Shown here in pieces: positions 1 through 10,934 of a stretch of 64,000 bases of DNA. Both the position numbers and the translations under genes were made by a program. The DNA comes from Symsagittifera roscoffensis (lineage: Eukaryota; Xenacoelomorpha; Acoela; Convolutidae). The notes beneath the pieces are model-generated. The model was not told the DNA's origin and made no database searches. It saw only the letters and a program-made list of their open reading frames with translations. How positions within the stretch are numbered: the first letter of the stretch is position 1; the number at the start of each line of letters is the position of its first letter. The stretch spans positions 70,703,617 to 70,767,616 of the forward strand of contig NC_087063.1 of assembly GCF_963678635.1 (NCBI RefSeq), written 5' to 3'.

Positions 1-1570
1 AGACACTAGACTCCAACATCGATTTAAAAACCCTCCGATGGCTCCTTGTGGTGTTAATAGGCATTTCCCGATAAAAAAGATAATGGACTTTAGGAAAGAG
101 TTAACTCGGGAAGTATTAACGGGATGTGGATGTAAATGGGACCCTCCGGTCCCATTGGGATCCTAAATCTGTTAATGGAAGATTGACCCCGGAGTGACCT
201 TTAAATGACGTTCAACAGTTTGGGACCAGAATTGCACAGAAAACCTCAAGATTAACACCGGAAAGTGGCGTATTCCCCCGGCCCAACCCCTGAGATTGAA
301 AATTGGTCACCTCACTTATAATTGGGAGGGAACTTACCTGTTGGCAAATGAAGCAGAATCTGAAAGAGATGTAGCCTTTAAATTGTAATATCGAATTAGT
401 GGAATTAAATAAAGTGGGCTTTGCAAACATTCGGCTTAACTTAGCCTGGCGAATGCGCTATTAATAGAAACTCATTCAGACTTTAGAAAGTAGTCCCAGA
501 GAAAATTGGCGGTAATAGGAGAATAGAATCGGAAGTAGGTCTCATAAATAATATGAATGTACGGAATATTACCGAGCTCGTCGGAGTTGACTTTTCGATA
601 CATTTTGATCCCTAATAAACAAGTTACGTTCCCCTGATAGCCAGAAGGTAGGGATTTGAATGAATAGTGTATTGATAGGAATTTTAGAGGCTTAGATTGT
701 GCTAGCGACCCATGGAAAGGGTCTTCCCCTACCCACGGGAGGTCGGAACGTTAATGAGACAACTAAATAAAAACCTTAGGAGACTTGTTAAATAAACATA
801 ACTCGGTTTAGAGGTGAAAATTTAAACTTGATTTTTGCCTTGATTTTTGCGCAGAAGTTTAGACTTGCGCAACGTAGTTAGAGATACCTATAATGAACTT
901 GCAGTACAGGACTAGTACCGACAGAGAAAGAATCTGGTAGAGTCTGTGTGAAAGGGTTACTAAAGTAAACGTCAGGACTTGTAAGGACGACCAAAATGCT
1001 AACTATACCTGAAACTCAAATAGAAAAACATAGAGATTAACAAATAGCCTACCATAAGGAAGAACAGATGCTACTGAGATAGAGTATGATTGGTTGTCAG
1101 TTTATTGGACAGGATAGCGATAGCTAATATGAGAGTAGTTGGGTTCTCATTGTTATTAAATTGGCTGACCCCCGAGGTTATTTTCCGGGTATTTGCACTT
1201 GGAATAATTCAGGAGGGAACAATTATTAGTTAACTGTACCGTGTTGAATTAGTTGCGTGAACGAGTTGCGCTGTGGAGTTGGTAATCGTTAGCGATTTTT
1301 GAATCGGGTCAAGTGAAGACTGACGAGTGAGTTGGCGAAGCGATTGAACGAAACGAGACGCCGGCTCCTTATTGAAGTAGTTAATAGTAGTTAACTCATT
1401 GAGGGCCATGTAAGTTACTTTTTGTTTCCTCTGTGGTTGAAGAAGATTTTACCTATTGATCCCACTATTTGCTGAACTAGCTAAAGAGGCCAGAGGAGAG
1501 CCGAAGAGAGCACAAACCAAAGGGGAAGTTGCGTAACCTCTTGCGGCCGATTTAGTCTGACCATCAACAT
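1..1570. other. Compositionally distinct block, unassigned
   Basis: The first ~1.57 kb is visibly richer in G and C than the AT-rich DNA that follows and is full of stop codons in all frames, so no gene is supported. It holds small hairpins, for example GGGACC-CTCC-GGTCCC near 138-153 and a GCGCAGAAG...CTTGCGC stem near 840-870. The change in texture near 1570 suggests the edge of an old repeat or transposon running off the window's left end. I recognise no coding motif well enough to name a family. Confidence 0.3.
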
Positions 1571-3224
1571 AATCCTTTCGAGAATGTAGAACACCTAGTG
1601 TTTTTGTCCCCCACTATTACAAAGTGAAATAACTACGTCACGGCTAATCAAAAGAAACTCTCAACTTTGATAACTTCACCTCAATTTTTTTCGCAAGAGA
1701 ATATACTAGGTCCATTAAAAGAAAATGATTTTCAATTGCTAAAATTGATTTTTAAAAAAGACCAAAATGCTGACTACCTAACTTTTGTAATAACTATTCT
1801 TCGCAATATATCCTTGTACTTTTTCTGAGACCAACAAAATTTTCGATGTACTTCAGGGTTTTTTCCAGTGTTAATTGAGCTTTTGTTTTAAAGGCAAATT
1901 TAGATTTTCTTTCGCTGGAATAAATTTCAAGCAATCAGATTCGAGCAAGTTCCAATTTGAAATTAGAATATTTTGGGCCGTATAACAGACAATACCAGTC
2001 CTTTTTAATGTGGTTCATATAATGCAGTTTAGTTCTTGGCCATTGCGAGTAATACTTTATGGAAACGCTTCTACTTCCTTCGTAATTTGAAATATTTTTT
2101 TATTTTAATAATTGAATGAGCTTGTTGCTTTGTAGTTCATTTCGTGATTTGTTGTTTAACTTCCTTCCTGGTTCATTTCTTTTGACAATTAATAGTAAAA
2201 AAAATGTGTATTTTTTAGCTGATCGGTGAATATATGTTTTGATTTAGTAGATAAGTTATTTCAATAAATCAAATACGTTTTCGATAAATACGTGATAAGT
2301 TTGTTTGAAATATATTGAAAATGCATATGACATATTTCGATGTAGTGTTTAGAAATGGTTATTTACGCGTAGAATTAAATTAAAGTTTTCAGCTTATCGA
2401 GTTTCTTTGATAATTGATAAAACTTCTTATTATTTACAATCCTTGGGAAAACGTGGCCGTGTAGTCACAAAGTATGAAATGATTTTTATTGTTTTTACGG
2501 TTGGCCATAAAGCAACTGTATGTAGGCTATGAACAGGATATCAGTAAGGAAAGGATCGTTTTTGGCAATTGGCTAGTATACCAAACCTTGCCCATTGCAC
2601 TTCTGGTCCGAAAAAAGGAGATTCCACAATGTTTTGTCAATATGCTACTCTTTATATAGTATGCATGCAATAATGTCTCGTGACGTGATCAATCTGCGTA
2701 GATGTGATCTGGAATTAAAAATAGCATTACATAATAGTGTCCTTTTTTATAGCCTCAATTTTATGCAATAAACCGCCGTAAAAAAAACGCATTCAAATGG
2801 AAATTTACCATTCCACACAGAAAAAATCTGAAGCTTTTTGAAAAAGCGTAAGCGAAAAAAGCAAAAGCTTAAAAAAAGTGTAAGCGCAGCCAATGTTAGT
2901 TTGAGTATAACGCGTTAGAATGGTGTTGTCATATTAGCTCAAAAAATTGTAGTTCGTTTATCGTCAGTTTCAGTTTTGATGCAAATCTGTTTAATTTACC
3001 GCCTAACTGGGACTTCTTAGTTAATCAGTTAACTTACCATTCGCGAACTGTTTTCAATATTGATTTACCATTTTCAGATATTTATGAGTTATTTACTTAA
3101 CTAAAACCGGCAATACTTACACTATTTTAACCGTACCTCACACACAAAGAAGCAATCACAGCACTGCTATTTTGTAGTTAGCCGCGATCAGAAGTCACAA
3201 AATTGGAATAGAAAATTTGTCATC
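1571..3224. other. AT-rich intergenic, tetraspanin upstream region
   Basis: No ORF of note. Low-complexity A/T runs dominate. The last ~100 bases before the tetraspanin ATG are less AT-rich and probably include its 5' UTR. No convincing TATA box or initiator was identified. Confidence 0.3.
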
Positions 3225-3923
3225 ATGGGAGCTTCGCAGGTGGTTTTATTCGTCCTCAACTTTGTGGTTTTCCTCGCTGCGGTCGCATCGCTGGGATTTG
3301 GACTGTACATTGTGTTTGAAACCGCGTTCGACGACAATGACATCGGCGAGATGCTCGGCGGAACTAATTTCCAAATCATTGCGATGGTGTTCGCGGGAGT
3401 GGCCGTGGTCGTGATCCTCATCTCATTCGCAGGATGTTGCGGGGCTTACAAGGAGAGCACGTTCTTAGTAGTGATATACATCGTCCTTCTGACTGTTGTG
3501 GTGGCGCTTGAAATCGCAGTTGTCGTGATGTTCGTGCTCTACGGGACGGACATTGAGGAGAAAACTGAAGATTGGCTCGGAGATTCAATGAAGGACTACA
3601 GCTCGGACAGCGACGTTAAAAACGCCTGGGACAAGTTCCAGGCTAAGTTCGACTGCTGCGCCGTAAATAACTACACGGAATGGGCTGAGCTTCTCGGTTC
3701 GATCCCAAGTTCGTGCTGCAAACCGGCGTTCCCGAACTGCAACGGCAGTGATCGGACCGAGCTATACGAAAAAGGATGCAAAGCGACAGTGGTTGATAAA
3801 ATCGAGGACAACATGGATATTCTGATGTATGCTGGGGGTGCGCTGGTGGCTATCCAGTTGCTCTGTCTCCTGCTGGGATGCTGTGCGCTGAACTCGTTCA
3901 GAAAGGATGTCAAATACGCATGA
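3225..3923 (+). CDS. Tetraspanin, single exon, 232 aa
   Basis: Four-pass membrane scaffold protein of the tetraspanin family, which organises receptors and adhesion proteins in the plasma membrane. Visible parts: TM1 about residues 6-30, small loop, TM2 51-70 followed by CCGAYKES at 71-78, TM3 79-106, large extracellular loop about 108-197, TM4 199-222, short tail ending KYA. The loop has six cysteines (C144, C145, C164, C165, C172, C185) with PSSCC at 161-165, the pattern for three disulfides, and two N-glycosylation sequons (N149-Y-T, N173-G-S). Oddity: the canonical CCG is C144-C145-A146. Length is typical of the family (200-350 aa). The ATG is the first Met, in good context (ATCATGG), and no intron is needed. 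Membrane-proximal cysteines (C71, C72, C219, C220) are likely palmitoylation sites by family knowledge. The subfamily is not resolved. Confidence 0.93.
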   Translation: MGASQVVLFVLNFVVFLAAVASLGFGLYIVFETAFDDNDIGEMLGGTNFQIIAMVFAGVAVVVILISFAGCCGAYKESTFLVVIYIVLLTVVVALEIAVVVMFVLYGTDIEEKTEDWLGDSMKDYSSDSDVKNAWDKFQAKFDCCAVNNYTEWAELLGSIPSSCCKPAFPNCNGSDRTELYEKGCKATVVDKIEDNMDILMYAGGALVAIQLLCLLLGCCALNSFRKDVKYA

Positions 3924-4303
3924 AGATCAAAATCAGAACGTGGAAGAGAGATATGAAAGCGGGAAGTTATAACTCAAACCATAGTCATGGCTATGGTCTA
4001 CATATGAGAACTCTGTGACCCGCAGTGTTTGAACTGTCATTGATAGTAGATGAAACCGTTTATCAATTTTTTTTCGAATATTTTGATTTGGACATTTTTC
4101 ACCGCAGATTTGTTTAAAAAAGGGAAAATTTGTGAGTTATTATTACGGAAAAGATGTTCAGATTAAAGTTGAAATGTAAGCATTGATAGCTTCCTGTGTT
4201 GTTTTCGTCTTACATCATTTTCATCTATTCCCTTTTGATATATCATTTAGTTACAGCTTCAAAATAGTTACCCTAAGTTTATTTTTGCTATGAATTCAAT
4301 AAA
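3924..4303 (+). other. Probable tetraspanin 3' UTR with AATAAA at 4298-4303
   Basis: The stop codon is followed by an AT-rich stretch with a canonical AATAAA at 4298-4303, about 375 bases downstream. A short hairpin, ACCATAG-TCATGG-CTATGGT, lies near 3979-3998. The end of the transcript is inferred from the signal only. Confidence 0.5.
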
Positions 4304-5052
4304 ATTTGCATTTATAATTAATGAAATGTAAATGGAGAAAGAAAAGCTGATTCATTTTTTCTCATTTTGGTTTACTAAACTTGTTGCTTTACATTTAATT
4401 GCTTGAGCAGTGAAGACCTAAATGTACATTTGAATGCAACACTTTCCAAGGCTATCAGTTGGAATGAACCGTAAAAACCGTTGTTGATATGCACAACTAA
4501 GCATGGTGTTTTCGAGGTTACAATATCCCATTGTTTTTTTTTGGGTGTTGTTATTTTTTTAAAATTATTTTTCAGTCGATAAATTTATTATGATAACTGC
4601 TTAAATAGACAGAGATAATGGGATATTGGAAACGTAATTTCAAGTTTTGTATGAAATCTATTGACTCGGTGTACTTCGCAAATGTTCTATATTTAACGAT
4701 CAACAGATTCTCAGTGACTTAAAACCTGGCATCGTAAAAATTAAATCAAAATCCGCTTTGTGTTTGTATGTACCCGTAGTCAGTTCCAAAATTTGAACCT
4801 TTTCGCAGCAACTAGTTTTCCACTGTAACTTCTGAAGGAATTGGAAAAAGGAGGCAAACCTTCTGAGTTGTGCCAGCTGAACAACATCTTGGCAAATCGG
4901 GTCCCAGCGGCGTGTTAGGACAGAGAAGAAATCCTGTTAGTTGACTGTTATTCTTTTATAAGTGACAGTCATTTTCTGTAGAAAATTTAGGGGGGGGGTT
5001 CACTCCATTGCTCGAAAATTCACAGCTCATCAACCATTAAGCTATAATAAAG
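4304..5052. other. AT-rich intergenic, nothing recognised
   Basis: No coding pattern or clear repeat. There is an eight-base G run at 4990-4997. Confidence 0.3.
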
Positions 5053-5439
5053 ATGAACGCTTCAATTTTTTTTGCCTCAAGAAAAATCTTTACAGTACGT
5101 GAATTAGACATATATGAGCTATTAAAATTTCTTAGACGATCTTTATATGGTCATCACTTCGAAAAATATCTAAACTATTTATTTTGTTTCGATTACCACA
5201 GCAGAACTACTAGAAGATCTAATAAAAAGTTTTTGAAAACTATGAGAATCAAGTCAAAAACTCAAAAGTATTCATTGTTATATCGAGGATCTAAACTCTT
5301 TGATATCCTTCATGAAAATAATTTGATTCCAATTGAATGTCAGTCGATAAATGTCTCGCCAGTGAGTAGTTACGTTCAAAGAATGAAACATCTTTATGTT
5401 CTGGGGAATAATGATTTGACCAAACGAATTTTTGAATAA
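5053..5439 (+). pseudogene. Possible non-LTR retrotransposon RT C-terminal tail
   Basis: A 128-codon ORF starting at an ATG. Its middle, around QKYSLLYRGSKLFDIL (about residues 70-87), has the shape of the segment just after the reverse transcriptase domain of CR1/Jockey-like LINEs: a basic stretch, then an aromatic-rich Y-R-G...L-F/W block. Nothing upstream in frame looks like the RT palm, so this would be a 5'-truncated copy, the usual fate of LINE insertions. It could also be a chance ORF. No target duplication or poly-A tail was seen. Confidence 0.4.
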
Positions 5440-6360
5440 AATCCATTATTGAATCATTGTTTTCAATCGCATTTTTTTATCCACATTTTTCCTCACTTAA
5501 GCCTGCCAATGTTTTTTTCTACGGGGAAGTAAGAATTAATACGATTGCTACTCCGAGAGGGCCGGCTGCCAGTGCTTTTTTAAGTTCTACTAGTCGAATT
5601 TTTCGGATGTGTTGATATGAAGAATTTGGATTAGCGTCAACTTGGACATCACAATCTGAAATGATAATATAACCATCTTGCTAAATTTGTGCTAAAATTG
5701 ATGCATGATTTCGAAATACGAATTTTCTAACCCTGTTTATAAACTGTTTTGAAAAAAGGTTGCATAAACGTCTATTTGATGGGTCTTTCGCGGCGGTTAG
5801 GCTGGGAAATGATAATTTGTTATGGGGTTCTAATGGTACCAAATGACCGCCTAAAAAAACTCAATAATCGGCGTGAATTCATTGTTACAATTATTGAAAG
5901 CTTAAAATCATAATCTTGAAGCAGTTTCACGTGGAAGTAATTATTGTGGTTGTCTATGCTACAATTATACATAGTGCTTAGAATCGTTGGGGCACTACCC
6001 TTCGACCAGAAAGTCTATTTAGTGTCCGCGCTGGTCAATGATTTTGTAAATGTAAAAAAATTCAGGTAAGTATATTTTTGAATCAGAGAAATAAATTTCT
6101 TTCTTTGTTTCAAATGAAGAACTTATACAAGTAATTTTGCCATCTGTTGAAGATTCTATTTATCGGCACTGTTTGAATGACTGTGCTAAAAAAACTTAAT
6201 TCTTCGGTGAAGTTTTTCAAGCAGTGCCTACTAACTCCATTTTGAGCTGAAGGCAGAAAAGTTTTGGTACTGAGTTATTCGAGAAAATTCTATTTTTATA
6301 ATGATTTACGTTGGTGAAATAACTCAAAATAGTGTCTTGATGTTTCTTTTCTTTTTAACT
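5440..6360. other. AT-rich intergenic, nothing recognised
   Basis: No coding pattern, RNA gene or strong repeat was found in this stretch. Confidence 0.3.
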
Positions 6361-7045
6361 ATTTCGTTACGCTTGCGATTAGCAAGCGTTATCAAATCGG
6401 AATAACTACTTTTTTGATTTAACAACTAGTTTCACAAAATCAGTTGCAGCAGTTAGCATGGCCGCTCTATTCACTTCTTCCGTGCTGGACCGTTCTATTT
6501 GCTCTTTTTTATTTCCAGGTTCCATCTCTAAGGTCTGGGATTGAGTCTCGGCCGGATCTTGGTATTTAGCAATTGTATGCAAATGAATATTCGTTTAAAA
6601 ATTAATTGTCGGATTTTCGTTTGTCTGCTCAAGTTTTGTCGGCTAAGTTGCCACATCACGGATTTTGCTTGCGCTGTAAGCAACTTTCTTTGCAGTTGCA
6701 AGTGCAACTGTTGTTGATTCCAGTTTCAGGGAGGGACTTGAAAAACTAATTTTCTTTTTTAATTCTTTTTTTTTGTTCAACTGGTGTCTGCTCAACAATT
6801 GTCGGCTTAGTAGTCACATCCCTGGGTATTTTTTGCGCTGTAAGCAAATTATACTAGTTTTTCAGGGAGGGACTTGAAAGATTAAAAAAAGTTTCGACAA
6901 ACTCTCTTTTTTTCGGGTCAACTGGTGTCTGCCTGAAGATTGTCGGCTTAGTAGTCACATCACTAATTTTTCTTCTGCTGTCAGCATCTTCCATTGTAGT
7001 TGCAAGTGATAGTCTTTTTCATAGCAATAGGGAATTGAAATTTTA
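6361..7045. repeat. Degenerate tandem repeat, about three copies
   Basis: A block containing TGTCTGC...TTGTCGGCTTAGTAGTCACATC recurs at about 6620, 6785 and 6923 (period about 140-160 bp), each followed by a GCGCTGTAAGCA-like or GCTGTCAGCA-like segment; the first two copies also have CAGGGAGGGACTTGAAA. A related sequence sits at 10160-10460: it shares the upstream TTGCGAT-AGCAAG stem (6370 versus 10170) and TCGGCTTAGTGGCCTCAT near 10428. This is an old dispersed family with a local tandem expansion. Confidence 0.55.
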
Positions 7046-8039
7046 AATATTTTTCATAAAATTTTATCATTTCGGCTCATTTTGTTGATTCGGTTGATTT
7101 TTCGCGATATGACTTGATGTTCACTGCAGATTATTTTACGGGAAAGAAGGCAAATTACGCTCTCCAATAAAGAAAGTCCTGGTGGAGTGAATAAAGAATG
7201 AGTGTTAGTTCCAAAAACGGATTTTGAACTGTAAATTTCACAACGGATTGTAAAAATTACCACTTGATCCAGTTTTGGCTCTTGATCCTGTTACAAAATA
7301 AAAACAACGATCCAGTTTTCGCTCACATAACAAAAGAATCTTTTCAATGTTGGGTATCAAGATCAAATATGTTTTAAATAGCCTAGTTAGTCGGTAAATC
7401 AGATGCTGAAGTGTCAACAAACGTAGTGAAGACACTTATATAGGTAGTGTTAAAATATTTTTAAAATGTTCAGGCCTAATTTTATCTTCGCGTTACGTAT
7501 TTTGTTTTCTTTTTAAGTTTAGTTCAAATAAGTTTGCTGAAAGGAAGGCGAATTACGCTTTCGAAATACGAAATCTGAAATGGTTCTTAAGCAACTTCTA
7601 GTTTCGGAATCGGTTTTTAATGTTTAGATTTATAAGTGCAATACAAAATATATCTATTGATATAGTTTTCTCAATTTAGGTCAACTCTAACAGAAAAGTT
7701 GACAGTTTTCCATAATAAATTCGTCTTGAGTTTTACGAAACTCGAAGACGATACATTTCTTAGAAATCAAAAAAAAAACAAGTCAGTCGTATTTTTCTGT
7801 TTCCTTCGTTGACACCTTTCCAATTGTCTGTTGTTTATGTTCTCTCCCTGAAAGATTTTTTTCAAGAAATTTTTCCTGCAATGATTTTTTTAGACTATCT
7901 TCATTTCAAAAATGAATTCATTTGATTGGCAGAGAAAAGACTCTATAATCTTAAGTGATTGCAACAGAAAGCGCAAAAGCACTGTGATCGGTCGGTTCAG
8001 TTGCGGAGTTAAGAAACAAATAAACGTTGGAGATAGATA
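7046..8039. other. AT-rich intergenic, nothing recognised
   Basis: A short direct repeat, GGAAAGAAGGCAAATTACGC near 7140 and GGAAGGCGAATTACGC near 7543, is the only structure noticed. No gene. Confidence 0.3.
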
Positions 8040-8660
8040 GGGGAGGGGGCGGACTCAGTCCGCTCATCAAGTCTCAAGGAAGACCTCGCCTCAAGTCCAG
8101 AGGCGTCCAGTAGTACCGCGCAGATTGGAGAACGGTCTGCAGCAGGAGGTGCGTACAAATCCCGCAAGGAGCCTGCATCGGACATCATCTGCGAGAAGGG
8201 AATGAAGCCAGAACGCAAAAAGACTACATGAAAAACACGCCGACTGACTCAACTTACCGATTAGCGACAAATGGAAACGTCCTCAAGTTTGACAGAAACC
8301 GATCAAGAAGAGAAGAAAGAATCCTTCATCAACTGAGGCTGAACAGGGTTCCCTGGCTGAAGTATGTAGCCCATCGGCACAGGAGAGCCGAGAACGACAT
8401 CTGCCGCTACTGCAACCAGCCCCCTGAAGATACCGAACGTTTCATGATATCCTGTCCGTTCTGAGAAGAAGAAAGATCTGACACTCTGGGGCAAGATCCA
8501 GATCTGTCTGGGCTACAAGAACACCCAGAGAAGATCTTATCGTTCGTCTGCAGAGTGGGGAGACTCTCCGAGTCTCCCACGACATCATTGTGATCGTCCC
8601 TCACTAACAACAACAACCTTCCCTCATGAACTTGCCTCCCTCCCCCCCCCCTCAACCCGA
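8040..8660 (+). pseudogene. Non-LTR retrotransposon C-terminal remnant with zinc-knuckle-like end
   Basis: A GC-richer island. Three frames carry consecutive pieces of one LINE-like tail: a Ser/Lys-rich stretch (about 8040-8231), then the frame of 8228-8464 with the basic block RREERILHQLRLNR followed by CRYCNQPPEDTERFMISCP, then a third frame at about 8490-8565 with HPEKILSFVCRVGRL. The C-x2-C...C-P pattern after a basic leucine-rich helix is what ends many LINE ORF2 proteins; the usual His before the last Cys is Arg here. At least two frameshifts make it dead. It ends about 250 bp upstream of the CARD exon. Confidence 0.65.
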
Positions 8661-8906
8661 TAGTCCTTCCTTTGATACTATTTTAAGACATTCAATTTTG
8701 GCCGCATAATTTTGAGGTTGGAGATCGTGCTGGAAAATGCATTTTTCTCTCTCAAAACGTTCGCAAAAATGCCCAAAAACTGGCATTTCTGTGTCAATTA
8801 CGCCGATGAAATCCTAGCTTAGCCCCTAGATTTTTCTAAACTGGATTATTATATTTCGTAATTATCTCTTGAATTAGCGAATTGCAGCTAATTTGACTTT
8901 TTTCAG
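8661..8906 (+). promoter_or_regulatory. Upstream region of CARD ORF with 3' splice acceptor
   Basis: The sequence just before the CARD ATG is a pyrimidine-rich tract ending TTTTTTCAG at 8898-8906, a strong acceptor consensus abutting the start codon. This suggests a non-coding or upstream coding exon farther 5', which I could not locate in the window. Confidence 0.5.
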
Positions 8907-9185
8907 ATGGACATTGACCGTAGCAAGTTGCTACGTGCCTCTTTCTTCGATATTTGTATGCGACTACAGACATGCGAGCTTCTTTGTGACTACCTCATTT
9001 CGCATGAAGTAATCGAAGATACAGTTCGAGAAACGATCGTTCGACACGAGACGACCTTCATGAAAAATTACGAACTGCTTAGGGTACTAGAGACGAAAAA
9101 CAACTCTGCATATAATGCTTTTGTGGATGGCTTGCGAGATTTGCAGGAAACCAATCTACTCGAGCTCCTAAATGTACCTCTTTAA
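8907..9185 (+). CDS. CARD-domain protein (CARD-only, or last exon), 92 aa
   Basis: Caspase recruitment domains bind other CARDs to assemble caspase-activating or inflammatory complexes in the cytoplasm. The whole ORF is one CARD: six predicted helices at about 4-19, 21-34, 36-47, 51-63, 67-79 and 80-88. Family-typical positions are present: DYLISHEVIEDT (28-39), the T..KN.ELLRVL block (50-61) and SAYNAFVDGLRDL (67-79), matching the A-F-x2-F-x2-L signature of caspase-2/9/RAIDD-type CARDs. The ATG is preceded directly by TTTTTTCAG, so a 5' exon is likely. If that exon is non-coding, the product is a CARD-only regulator; otherwise this is the terminal CARD exon of a larger adaptor. No catalytic or effector domain follows: the stop is clean, and ATTAAA-like signals lie near 9350. 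Confidence 0.8.
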   Translation: MDIDRSKLLRASFFDICMRLQTCELLCDYLISHEVIEDTVRETIVRHETTFMKNYELLRVLETKNNSAYNAFVDGLRDLQETNLLELLNVPL

Positions 9186-10934
9186 AGTCAAACTTTTTAA
9201 AACTCGCGAATTGCCTGAATACCTTCTGAATTTTATAGTTTTAAACTTTTTTAGATTGTTTGGAGTAGATCAGGATATTTGTAGATCAGTTGAATAGTTT
9301 CAGATCTTTGTATTTCGAATGATTGGAGTAAATGTAAGTTTCTTCTATATAATTAAAAAAGCTGTGTTGTTTGTTTTTTTCTCAAAACGTAATCAGAACC
9401 CATGACTCGGGTAGAATCTACAGGTTTGTTTTTGCTCAAAACGTAATCAAAACAAGCGCCTGGATGTTAGGTGGGTTTTCCTAAAAATCGAACACTCCAT
9501 CATCAATTAATAATCTAAGACAATATTTATTTGCGAAGAAAAGTGTATTAGTACGAACTTTCTATTTTTCCAACCGAAGTCGCGTTTAAGTGTTACTTTT
9601 GGTCGCACTTTTGAATCGGTAGGCTGCGGTAGTAAATTATCTTTAATTCATCAAATGAACTGAGAAATGTTATTTGTTTCAAAAAGCTGTTAAAAGATAA
9701 AAAATCTCGGCTTCAGAAATTTTCCAATTCAATATATCTAGCAATTTTTTTGAAATGCATAATTTATACATAATTTGGCTTTATGCTTTCCAATTTAATA
9801 CATGCAAAATTGTGTCTTTTTGTATTTGGCGCTACTTTTGCTGCATCGAATTGGCAATTTATTAGCATATGTAGCTGTGTTAGCATATGTAGCTGCGTTA
9901 TTGGTGGCTAGTTTTTGGGGGATTTTAAGCATCCGTGGTTAGTGCGTGAGACTCAAATTTGCTAGGTCGCAGATTGGAATTCGAGACATAGCCGAGTTTT
10001 CGCTAATTCGATGCTTATTTCTACTTTTTCTTATTTCACTTGATAGAGCTTTTTCGTTTAAATTTCCATTAGCGTCGGTAATGGGAACATATGCCCATAA
10101 AGAACGCGCGGAAAACGAAATTGCTTGGTCAAAATGATTGTTTTTAAGAAAAACTCATTTCATTTACCCTTGCGATAAGCAAGGTTGTTGCAATCGGTTA
10201 CTAGAATTTTTTGCTCGAAAATAACTTTTGTAACCGGATTCATATCTTGGGATTTTTTAATCTCCTGTTCCTCTACATTGGAAATACTGCAACTTATATG
10301 TTTTGAGCAGGTAGCTTTTTAATTATCATTTCTATTCGAAGCTTGCTTTTTTCGTGTAGTTTTACGAATTCGATTTTTTTGAAGAAAAATTTTTTTTCGG
10401 TCCAATAGGTTTCAGCGTATATTATATCGGCTTAGTGGCCTCATTTTGCGTCTTCGTGCGATTTTATTAATCTGAATTGGCTTTAACAACCTGGAACAAA
10501 AATAAAATGAATTAGACTGCGAGCAGGGCTTTTGTCAATTACACGCAATGCTTAATGATAAATTAAACAAATTTATTTCTGAGCACAAACCTGTAATGTA
10601 ATAAAAAAGGAAAATTATTTTTCAAATCGGAGCTAAATTCGTGATGAACTTGGAGTTAAGATCAATTTCTAACCACTGCTATTCAAGTTTTCGATTTTGC
10701 TTCATCAGAGTTTCATTGCTTTGTGGACTTTCAAAAAGGAATACACTATGATTTCAGTTTTGAGCTCTTTAAGAAAATCGTTATGAAATGGAGTGTTTTC
10801 ATTTTCCAAACTCTATTTCGATTTCAGCTGAATTTTTTTAACTTCAAAAAAGAATAGAATTAGGTCTAGACCATTCCTTTTTTTCAGATCTGGAAGGAGT
10901 GGTTAATGACAGGAATGAAATTTAATACACGCTG
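9186..10934. other. AT-rich intergenic
   Basis: Probably includes the CARD gene 3' UTR (to about 9360). The short direct repeats AGCATATGTAGCTG...AGCATATGTAGCTG near 9865-9896 and a degenerate relative of the 6.4-7.0-kb repeat at about 10160-10460 are visible. No credible ORF. Confidence 0.35.

Noticed and set aside
9930-9990. tRNA-like sequence GTGGTTAGTGCGTGAGACTC...GGAATTCGAGAC
   Set aside because: B box is too degenerate and no cloverleaf is possible; at best an old SINE trace.
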